Shown one piece after another: positions 7,072 to 13,712 of a stretch of DNA of 20,649 bases. Below the pieces are notes generated by a model. That model was not told the origin of the DNA. It worked only from the letters and a program-made list of their open reading frames with translations, and searched no databases. The stretch's first letter is position 1. Every line of letters starts with the position of its first letter. The DNA lies in contig CAZSCF010000011.1 of the NCBI GenBank assembly GCA_964605365.1, positions 1 to 20,649 on the forward strand, given 5' to 3'. The translations under genes were made by a program, and so were the position numbers. The DNA is from CAZSCF01 sp964605365. GTDB lineage: Bacteria; Patescibacteriota; Minisyncoccia; Moranbacterales; UBA2206.

Positions 7072-8778
7072 ATTAGTAACAATATCTTTCAAAAATGGTC
7101 CATTTTCAATAAATGGCCAAAAATACATAATATTTTAAATCTAAAAGAAAAGATTGTTTTTTATTCCCTTCTCATTCTTTTTCTGGTTTCGCTCGCAACC
7201 TGGGGAATTAGCACTTATTATTCCAAAACCAAAGCCATTCCCGCTTATGGTGGAGAATATATTGAAGGCATTGTCGGTCAACCTCAACATATCAATCCAG
7301 TTCTCTCTCTTTCCAATAACACTGACGACGATATATCCCAATTGATTTACAGCAGCTTGGTAAAATACGATGAAAATGGAAATTTAATAAATGATGTTGC
7401 CGACAGCTATGAGATTTCGGATGACAAAACTTTCTACACTTTCCATTTGAAAAATAATGTTTTATGGCACGATGGACAGACGCTCACTGCTCAAGATATT
7501 TTTTTCACCGTCAATTTGATAATGGACCCATCTTACAAGAGTCCCTTGCGCTATAATTGGCAAAGCGTAGAAACAAATGTGGTGGACGACAACACCATAA
7601 CTTTTAAGATTAAAAGTCCCCACGCCGGTTTTTTGAATAATCTTACTTTCGGAATTTTACCCAAACACATTTGGGAGACGATTGAATCAGAAAATTTTCC
7701 CTTAACCAGTCTTAATCTTGAGCCAATAGGTTCAGGGCCATATAAATACAACACCATTCAAAAAGATTCCAAAGGAAATATAGTTTCTTATAAAATCACG
7801 GCCAACCCGAATTATTATGCCGGCAAGCCCTTTATTTCAAAAATAACCCTCAATTTTTATTCTGATGACGATTCAGCTATTGTAGCTTATGATAAAAAAG
7901 AGATAATGGGTATTAGCAGTTTGCCCACTGATAAAATATCTCGAATTAAAAATACTCGCAGCACAACTGTTCATAAAACAAATTTGCCAAGATATTTTGC
8001 GATTTTTTTCAACCACAGTAAAAGTGTTCCATTGGGAAGCGCGGAAGTAAGAAACGCTCTTGACTTGGCCACTGACAGACAGGAAATTATCGAAAAAGTT
8101 TTGTCGGGAAACGGTTATCCTGTCTACGCTCCCATTACCAAAGGTATGCTTGGATATTCGGAAGACATCGGTAAAAAAGATTTTAATCTGGATGAGGCAA
8201 ATAAAATTTTAGATGATGCCGGCTGGGCACGCAATGATGATAATACCAGGTCAAAAAACGGGACGACATTGGAAATAAATTTAATAACCGCCGATTGGCT
8301 TGAGCTTTCGGCAACTGCCGATATAATCAAGTCGCAGTGGGAAAAAGTTGGAGTCAAAGTCAATGTAAGCGCCCTTTCCATTTCGGATGTTCAACAAAAT
8401 TACATTCGTACCAGAGAATATGAAGCTCTGCTTTTCGGACAATTTTTGGGGGGTGATTCTGATCCGTATTTCTTCTGGCATTCATCGCAACTAAAGGACC
8501 CCGGACTCAATCTTTCTTCCTTCAGTTCAGACGAAATCGATAAAATTATCGAGCAGGGCAGAACTGAATTCGACACTGACAAGCGAGTTCAAATCTATCA
8601 AGATTTTCAGAAAAAACTAATTTCAAACAATCCTGCAATTTTTCTTTACAGTCCTTATTATATTTATCCTGTTCGCAATACTGTCAAAGGAATTGACAGT
8701 CAGAGCCTGATTTCTCCTTCCGATCGCTTTTCTCTTGTAAATACTTGGTATATTAAAACCAAAAGAATTAGCAAATAA
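7072..8778 (+). CDS. Membrane-anchored ABC transporter substrate-binding protein, SBP_bac_5 (peptide type)
   Basis: Extracellular solute-binding protein family 5 (OppA/DppA type), expected to capture peptides for an ABC importer. The first TTG in frame (7342) would delete the conserved N-terminus, but the frame stays open back to the secG stop at 7062. The upstream part encodes a basic stretch, a membrane segment (FYSLLILFLVSLATWGI, about 7159-7209), and the family start AYGGEYIEGIVGQPQHINPV with SNNTDDDISQLIYSSLVKYD. No ATG, GTG or TTG is in frame before 7342, so the start given here (ATT at 7072) is a guess; ATC or another ATT, or a sequence error, is possible. Later motifs fit the family: FHLKNNVLWHDGQTLTAQDI, IGSGPYKY, VRNALDLATDRQEI, ending near AIFLYSPYYIYPV. 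Partner permease and ATPase genes are not in the window. The anchor is an uncleaved helix rather than a lipobox. Confidence 0.85.
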   Translation: MSNNIFQKWSIFNKWPKIHNILNLKEKIVFYSLLILFLVSLATWGISTYYSKTKAIPAYGGEYIEGIVGQPQHINPVLSLSNNTDDDISQLIYSSLVKYDENGNLINDVADSYEISDDKTFYTFHLKNNVLWHDGQTLTAQDIFFTVNLIMDPSYKSPLRYNWQSVETNVVDDNTITFKIKSPHAGFLNNLTFGILPKHIWETIESENFPLTSLNLEPIGSGPYKYNTIQKDSKGNIVSYKITANPNYYAGKPFISKITLNFYSDDDSAIVAYDKKEIMGISSLPTDKISRIKNTRSTTVHKTNLPRYFAIFFNHSKSVPLGSAEVRNALDLATDRQEIIEKVLSGNGYPVYAPITKGMLGYSEDIGKKDFNLDEANKILDDAGWARNDDNTRSKNGTTLEINLITADWLELSATADIIKSQWEKVGVKVNVSALSISDVQQNYIRTREYEALLFGQFLGGDSDPYFFWHSSQLKDPGLNLSSFSSDEIDKIIEQGRTEFDTDKRVQIYQDFQKKLISNNPAIFLYSPYYIYPVRNTVKGIDSQSLISPSDRFSLVNTWYIKTKRISK

Positions 8779-8881
8779 CTTTTTCTTTGCTTATATTTAA
8801 AAGTCTTTGCGATAAAAATGACAGCACGTCAATTTCAATAAGATTATTTCACTTTGATCGCAATGGCGAAAAACAACACTT

Positions 8882-9895
8882 ATGAAAACAAAACAAAACA
8901 AAATGGACAAAGAAAATTTGCGTCAAGTCATCATTGATTTTCCCAAACAATTCAAAGAAGGTTTTGAGTTAGCAAAGAATATCAAAATCAAAGGCAATTT
9001 TTCTTCTGTGGTTGTATCCGGCATGGGAGGTTCGGCTTTACCGACCGAAGTCGTCAAGCTTTATTTGGACGAAACCGCATCATACAAAAAAGACTTTGGA
9101 CTCTCGGCCAACAGAACATACTCTCTACCAATAACACGTGATAAAAAGTGCTTGCATATCGTTTCCTCGTTCTCTGGAAATACCGAAGAAACACTTTCTT
9201 CGCTCAATGAAATTATAAAAAAGAAACTGCCAGTTATCGGAATTTCTCATGGAGGAAAACTGATCGAAATTTGCAAAAAAAATAACATTCCTTACATTGA
9301 ATTGCCCTTTGTATCACAGCCGCGCTATGCTACCGGATACTTTTTTGCCGCTTTTCTTAAAATATTATCGAACGCCGATTTAATAAAACTGGATGAAAAA
9401 AAAATAATCTCAGAGACAGAAAGCTTAAAAAAGAAAACTCTAATACTTGAAAACAAGGGAAAATCCATTGCCAAAAAACTTTGCGGGAAAACTCCAATTA
9501 TTTATGTTTCTGATAAATTCAAGGCCATTGCAATGATTTGGAAGATAAAAATAAATGAAAATGCTAAAACCCCGGCGTTTTTCAATGTTTATCCCGAGTT
9601 AAATCATAATGAAATGGTAGGATTTACTCTTCCGCAAGGCAAATTTCATATTTTAACTCTAATGAATAAATTTGAACATTTTCAAGTTTTAAAAAGAATG
9701 AAAATCACTGCCCGGCTTTATAAACAAAAAGATATTGATACGACTTTTATGGAAATGGACACAGCCAACACGTTTAAGACTATTTTTTCTACTTTATTGC
9801 TTGGCGATTGGATTTCATATTACTTGGCGATTGAATACAAACAAGATCCGACGCCGGTAAAGATGGTGGAACATTTAAAGAAAATGCTAGCCTAA
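8882..9895 (+). CDS. Bifunctional phosphoglucose/phosphomannose isomerase
   Basis: Interconverts glucose-6-P, fructose-6-P and mannose-6-P. The 337-residue length fits the archaeal/bacterial Pgi/Pmi family (SIS domain plus bact-PGI_C). Seen: VVVSGMGGSALPTEVV (residues 44-59), the SIS phosphosugar loop SSFSGNTEETL, GISHGGKL, the QPRYATGYFFAAFL turn, and the C-terminal NVYPELNHNEMVGF with the catalytic-type Glu and His. MKTKQNK before MDKENLRQ could be an extension; a start at 8903 is possible. No Shine-Dalgarno. The enzyme links glycolytic hexose phosphate to the mannose-1-phosphate and GDP-mannose enzymes elsewhere in this window. It starts about 100 bp after the peptide-binding protein gene. 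Confidence 0.92.
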   Translation: MKTKQNKMDKENLRQVIIDFPKQFKEGFELAKNIKIKGNFSSVVVSGMGGSALPTEVVKLYLDETASYKKDFGLSANRTYSLPITRDKKCLHIVSSFSGNTEETLSSLNEIIKKKLPVIGISHGGKLIEICKKNNIPYIELPFVSQPRYATGYFFAAFLKILSNADLIKLDEKKIISETESLKKKTLILENKGKSIAKKLCGKTPIIYVSDKFKAIAMIWKIKINENAKTPAFFNVYPELNHNEMVGFTLPQGKFHILTLMNKFEHFQVLKRMKITARLYKQKDIDTTFMEMDTANTFKTIFSTLLLGDWISYYLAIEYKQDPTPVKMVEHLKKMLA

Positions 9896-10140
9896 AACAT
9901 TGTAATTTATACTTTTTTTAATAAAACCAATCAAATTATCAATATTCAATTATCAATGATCATTGAATTTTCAATGAAATAATTTTTAAAATTAAAAAAT
10001 CGATCATTGATTGTAAATTGGAAATTGTAAATTGAAAATTAGAAGCTTAAACTATCTTTTAAAACATTATTAAACATCTACAACTAACTAATACTAATTA
10101 ACTAACAACTAACAACTAACAACTAATTAACTTTAATCTT
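9896..10140. repeat. Non-coding spacer with inverted AT-rich words and a heptamer array
   Basis: The 245-bp spacer before RNase J has three parts. Positions 9930-9975 repeat TCAAT-type words, including the perfect palindrome TCAATGATCATTGA (9953-9966). Positions 10001-10040 carry the reverse-complement words (CATTGATTGTAAATTGGAAATTG), so the two can pair. Positions 10099-10125 hold about 3.7 copies of the 7-bp unit AACTAAC. TTTAAT just before the ATG could be a -10. No ORF or RNA gene was recognised. Confidence 0.6.
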
Positions 10141-11862
10141 ATGATAAAAAGAACCGAAAAAACGTCCTCTTTGGGAGGGCAGCGTTCTTATTCTCGCAAC
10201 AATTTGAGAATAATTCCTCTCGGAGGTCTTGAGGAAGTGGGACGCAATATGACCATATTTGAATATGGCCAGGATATTATTATTGTCGATATGGGCCTCC
10301 AATTTCCCGATGAAGATATGCCGGGGATAGATTACATCATTCCCGATATCAATTATCTCAAAGGAAAAGAAAAGAACATTCGCGGAATAATTATCACACA
10401 CGGACATTATGACCATATCGGAGCTATTCCTCACATTATGGAAAGGATTGGTAATCCTCCGATCTATATGACCGAACTTACACGCGGCATAGTACTTAAA
10501 AGACAGGAAGATTTCAAAGACAAAATGGCTTTGAATATCCACACCGTCAAAAAAATAGACCGTTTGCGATTGGGTGTGTTTAATATTGAATTTTTTCATG
10601 TTAATCATACTATCCCCGACGCAATTGGTTTGGCTATAAATACGCCGGCCGGAACCGTTATTCATACCGGGGATTTTAAATTTGATCATTCCCCCATTTC
10701 GGACGCTCCAGCTGACATAGCCAAAATTGCCAGACTTGGAAGCGAAAATGTTTTAGCCTTAATGTCCGACTCGACCGATTCGCAAACGCCGGGATATTCC
10801 CTTTCGGAATCCAGAATTGCCAAAACACTGGATGAAATATTTGAACAAACCGAGGGACGATTGATAATCGCCACTTTTTCCGCGCTAATCAGTCGTATTC
10901 AATCAGTTATTGTGGCAGCCGAAAAACACGGTCGAAAATTGGCCGTTGATGGATATTCCATGCGTACCAATGTTGAAATTGCCAGAACCTTGGGACATTT
11001 GCAAAGCAAAAAAGGAACGCTGATTCCGATTAATAAGGTCAATGAATATCCGGATAATAAAGTGGCGGTCATTTGTACCGGAGCTCAAGGAGAAGCCAAT
11101 GCCGTTTTGATGCGTATTATCAACGACGAACATCGTTTTGTAAAAGTTCATAAAAACGACACCTTCGTACTTTCATCTTCAGTTATTCCTGGCAACGAAA
11201 GAACTGTCCAAGCCATTATGGACAGCATCTATCGCAAGGATGCCAAGGTTATCAACTATAAAATGATGGACGTCCATGCCGGAGGACATGCCAGACAAGA
11301 GGATCTCAAGATGATGATTAATCTGATTCGTCCGAAATATTTGATTCCGATACATGGAAATTACTTCATGCTTAAGCTTCATGGTGAACTGGGAGTCTCT
11401 GTCGGAATGGATCCAAAAAACATTTTAATTGGCGAAAATGGTCGCGTCTTGGAATTTGATTATCGCGGCAACGGCAAAGTTACATCGGAAAAAGTTTCTG
11501 CCAATCACGTTATGGTAGACGGATTGGGCGTTGGAGATATCGGACAAGTTGTTCTGCGTGACAGACAATTATTGGCCAAAGATGGTATGTTCGTTATTAC
11601 GACTATCGTGGATTCCAAAACCAATCAAATTATTGGCAAACCGCAAGTAACTTCGCGAGGATTTATTTTCGTTAAAGAAAATTTTGATCTGGTTAACGCT
11701 ACCAAGAAGAAAGTGGAAGAAATTATCGCGCAAAAAACCAAACCGAATGAACCGGCTAATTGGGATTATGTCAAAAATAACATTCGTGAAACGGTCGGCT
11801 CCTTCCTCTTTACAAAGACACAAAGACGACCGATGGTATTACCTGTAATTATTGAGGTATAA
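10141..11862 (+). CDS. rnj: Ribonuclease J
   Basis: Ribonuclease J is a metallo-beta-lactamase/beta-CASP ribonuclease with endo- and 5'-3' exonuclease activity in mRNA turnover and rRNA maturation. At 573 residues it is full length. Motifs: IIPLGGLEEVGRNM at the N-terminus; metal motif THGHYDHIGA (H87, H89, D91, H92); NHTIPDAIGLAI; HTGDFKFD; SDSTDSQTPGYSLSE; FSALISRIQSV and GAQGEANAVLMRI of the beta-CASP domain; VHAGGHARQEDLK; and IPIHGNYFMLKLH with the last metal-binding His. The C-terminal domain (about 450-573) is present. An intrinsic terminator follows within 45 bp. A 5'-3' exonuclease is relevant to a genome where predicted mRNAs begin at or near the AUG. The ATG at 10141 is the only reasonable start; no Shine-Dalgarno. 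Confidence 0.95.
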   Translation: MIKRTEKTSSLGGQRSYSRNNLRIIPLGGLEEVGRNMTIFEYGQDIIIVDMGLQFPDEDMPGIDYIIPDINYLKGKEKNIRGIIITHGHYDHIGAIPHIMERIGNPPIYMTELTRGIVLKRQEDFKDKMALNIHTVKKIDRLRLGVFNIEFFHVNHTIPDAIGLAINTPAGTVIHTGDFKFDHSPISDAPADIAKIARLGSENVLALMSDSTDSQTPGYSLSESRIAKTLDEIFEQTEGRLIIATFSALISRIQSVIVAAEKHGRKLAVDGYSMRTNVEIARTLGHLQSKKGTLIPINKVNEYPDNKVAVICTGAQGEANAVLMRIINDEHRFVKVHKNDTFVLSSSVIPGNERTVQAIMDSIYRKDAKVINYKMMDVHAGGHARQEDLKMMINLIRPKYLIPIHGNYFMLKLHGELGVSVGMDPKNILIGENGRVLEFDYRGNGKVTSEKVSANHVMVDGLGVGDIGQVVLRDRQLLAKDGMFVITTIVDSKTNQIIGKPQVTSRGFIFVKENFDLVNATKKKVEEIIAQKTKPNEPANWDYVKNNIRETVGSFLFTKTQRRPMVLPVIIEV

Positions 11863-11873
11863 AAGCATTTTTC

Positions 11874-11900
11874 AAAAGCCCCTACAAACGGGGCTTTTTT
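11874..11900 (+). terminator. Intrinsic terminator of rnj
   Basis: AAAAGCCCC (11874-11882) pairs with GGGGCTTTT (11890-11898) around a 7-base loop, followed by more T. It starts 12 bp after the stop codon. The clearest terminator in the window. Confidence 0.92.
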
Positions 11901-11905
11901 GTTTG

Positions 11906-11967
11906 CCCCGCACTAACTTTTTACTGTAAAAATTAGCGCTTTGCGCCTGCAAAAAGTTAGTGCGGGG
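11906..11967. repeat. REP/MITE-like 62-bp palindromic element
   Basis: CCCCGCACTAACTTTTT (11906-11922) and AAAAAGTTAGTGCGGGG (11951-11967) are perfect 17-bp inverted arms. The 28-bp centre holds a second hairpin, GCGC-TTT-GCGC. It lies after the rnj terminator and before a REPIN-like element, so it is not needed for termination. No ORF. Confidence 0.75.
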
Positions 11968-12025
11968 TTTGCCGAAAGATGGTTTTTGAGATAAGATGGA
12001 TTTAGTTAAAAATAAGCCTTTCTAT

Positions 12026-12101
12026 GTCATCCCGAACTTGTTTCGGGATCCCTGTCTGCCGACAGGCAGGTAATTAGATGCTGAAACAAGTTCAGCATGA
12101 C
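12026..12101. repeat. REPIN-like element 1 with a GCAGGCAGG palindrome at its centre
   Basis: Two hairpins sit in inverted orientation between GTCAT and ATGAC ends: ATCCCGAA-CTTGT-TTCGGGAT (12029-12049) and ATGCTGAA-ACAAG-TTCAGCAT (12078-12098). Their loops are complementary, as expected for two REP copies facing each other. Between them, CCTGTCTGCCGACAGGCAGG (12051-12070) interrupts the centre, which in the copy at 17926-18005 reads TAATAATTAG without it. The element ends just before the trpS promoter. Confidence 0.8.
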
Positions 12102-12103
12102 AA

Positions 12104-12112
12104 TGGTATTAT
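12104..12112 (+). promoter_or_regulatory. Extended -10 promoter of trpS (TGG-TATTAT)
   Basis: TGG followed by TATTAT (12107-12112) lies 6 bp before the trpS ATG at 12119, placing the transcription start at the A of the start codon. No convincing -35; upstream sequence is the REPIN-like element. Confidence 0.5.
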
Positions 12113-12118
12113 ACAAAA

Positions 12119-13257
12119 ATGGCAAATCGTATCTTTTCCGGCGTACAGCCGAGCGGCAATTTACATATTGGCAATTACTTGGGCGCTATCAAAAACTGGG
12201 TTAAATTGCAAAATGAATATGACTCTGTTTTTTGCGTGGTAGATTTGCATGCCATCACCGTGCCGCAAGACCCGGAAAAACTCAGAAAAAATATCATTGA
12301 ACTGGCCAAAGTCTATTTGGCTTGCGGTGTCAATCCCGAAAAATCCAGCATTTTCATTCAATCACATGTGCAAGAGCACACGGAACTGGCTTGGATTTTG
12401 AATACTATTGCCAAAATGCCGGAACTGGATAAAATGACTCAATTTAAGGATAAGACGCAAGGCAAAATTAGAGAAGGCATTGGAATCGGATTATATGATT
12501 ATCCCGTTCTCATGGCCGCGGATATTCTTCTATACGATACGGAAAAAGTACCGGTCGGTGAAGACCAGGTTCAGCACGTGGAACTAACCAGAACTTTAGC
12601 CAAGAGATTCAACAATAAATTCGGTGAAGTTTTTGTCATTCCCGAGCCGTTATTAGTCAAAGAAGGAATGCGCATTATGGGTTTGGATGATCCTTCCAAA
12701 AAAATGTCCAAATCCGCCGGTTCGGAATATAACTATATCGCCCTCACGGATGATGCCGAGGCTATCCGCAAGAAAATTAAAAAAGCCGTCACGGACAGCG
12801 GTTCGGAAATTATTTATAATGACGATAAACCAGCCCTCAAAAACCTGATAAACATCTATGCCGGTTTTTCCGGAAAAGATTCGAAAGAAATTGAAAAAAT
12901 GTATGCCGGTAAGAGCTATGCCGATTTCAAAAATGATCTGGCCGAAGTAGTGATTGCAAATCTGCAACCTATTCAGGAAAAAATGGATTCACTTTCCGAT
13001 GAAGAAGTTTTAAAAATACTCCAGGCTGGGGCAGAAAAAGTCCGCCCACTCGCACAGAAAAAAATGAAAGAAGTGAAAAATAAAANNNNNNNNNNNNNNN
13101 NNNNNNNNNNNNNNNNNNNNNNNNNNNNNNNNNNNNNNNNNNNNNNNNNNNNNNNNNNNNNNNNNNNNNNNNNNNNNNNNNNNNNGCAGAAAAAGTCCGC
13201 CCACTCGCACAGAAAAAAATGAAAGAAGTGAAAAATAAAATCGGTTTTATAATATAA
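12119..13257 (+). CDS. trpS: Tryptophan--tRNA ligase, 3' end interrupted by an assembly gap
   Basis: Class I aminoacyl-tRNA synthetase charging tRNA-Trp. Motifs: FSGVQPSGNLHIGNY (HIGH-type motif at 15-18), DLHAITV, YPVLMAADILLYD, VPVGEDQVQHVELTR and KKMSKSAG (KMSKS at 195-199). As written the frame is broken: 100 N at 13086-13185 and then a repeat of the preceding 55 bp shift it. If the duplicated 55 bp are merged and the N removed, the frame reads on as KNKIGFII and stops at TAA 13255-13257, giving 327 residues, the normal bacterial TrpRS length. I therefore treat the gene as intact and the break as artificial. The predicted promoter would make the mRNA leaderless. Confidence 0.93.
13086..13185. 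other. Scaffold gap of exactly 100 N, probably spurious
   Basis: A run of exactly 100 N, a conventional placeholder of unknown true length. The 55 bases on its left (13031-13085) are identical to the 55 on its right (13186-13240), so the contigs overlap and the true gap is probably minus 55. Confidence 0.97.
13186..13240 (+). repeat. Exact copy of 13031-13085 (contig-end overlap)
   Basis: Begins GCAGAAAAAGTCCGCCCACT and matches 13031-13085 base for base. It probably represents a shared k-mer at two contig ends, not a biological duplication. Confidence 0.92.
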
Positions 13258-13314
13258 ATTTCAAAAACTAAATTTCAAATTTCAAATCAAGTTCAAAAAA
13301 TAAAACTCAAAAAG

Positions 13315-13686
13315 TTATTTATTTTTTGAATTATTTATTATCTTCGAAAATATAAGTGTTAATTCATGAACTTCTTTCCATAATTCGCGGCACTTTTGTT
13401 TGCTTTCGGGGTTTGATATTGAAAGCATTCTGAGCCAATGCTTAGTTTCTTTGCTTTCTTTTTTGCAGATCCCTATTTTATGTTGAAAATCTTTTTTAGA
13501 CTCCGCTCCGTCTGCTTCACAATAATTGGCACCAATACTAGTCGAGGATCTTATGATTTGAGAAATTATAGATTTATTTACCAAGTCTTGTTTTAAGGTT
13601 TTAATAAATTTTATAACATCTTCACCGAATTTTGCAGTTCGTTCTTCCAACTCAAATATTTTTGGTTTTTGATTTTGATTTGTCAT
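13315..13686 (-). CDS. Four-helix-bundle protein (23S rRNA IVS / S23 family)
   Basis: The 123-residue protein matches the family named after proteins encoded in 23S rRNA intervening sequences (TIGR02436 type). Typical marks are FELEERTAKFGEDVIKFIK at the first helix, the signature SQIIRSSTSIGANYCEADGA (residues 42-61), the FQHKIGICKKESKETKHWL helix, and a C-terminal helix of normal length. Members are often found in spacers, in rRNA introns or near mobile DNA; biochemical function is unclear, with structural roles in nucleic-acid binding proposed. It lies 26 bp downstream of the phosphohexomutase gene on the same strand, so it may share that transcript, and it converges with trpS. Family assignment is secure, function unknown. 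Confidence 0.9.
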   Translation of the reverse strand: MTNQNQKPKIFELEERTAKFGEDVIKFIKTLKQDLVNKSIISQIIRSSTSIGANYCEADGAESKKDFQHKIGICKKESKETKHWLRMLSISNPESKQKCRELWKEVHELTLIFSKIINNSKNK

Positions 13687-13712
13687 TTGGATTTTGAAAT
13701 TTGTACTTTAAA

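Noticed and set aside
7342..8778. TTG at 7342 as the true start of the peptide-binding protein
   Set aside because: It would remove the membrane anchor and the conserved GGEYIEGIVGQPQHINPV block encoded in the same open frame upstream.
10123..10689. 188-codon minus-strand ORF over the 5' end of rnj
   Set aside because: It overlaps RNase J metal-binding motifs on the other strand and has no recognisable protein features.
13031..13257. TrpRS frameshift or pseudogene, or a biological 55-bp duplication
   Set aside because: The shift arises only from the 100-N placeholder plus an exact 55-bp overlap; merging the copies restores a normal-length enzyme.
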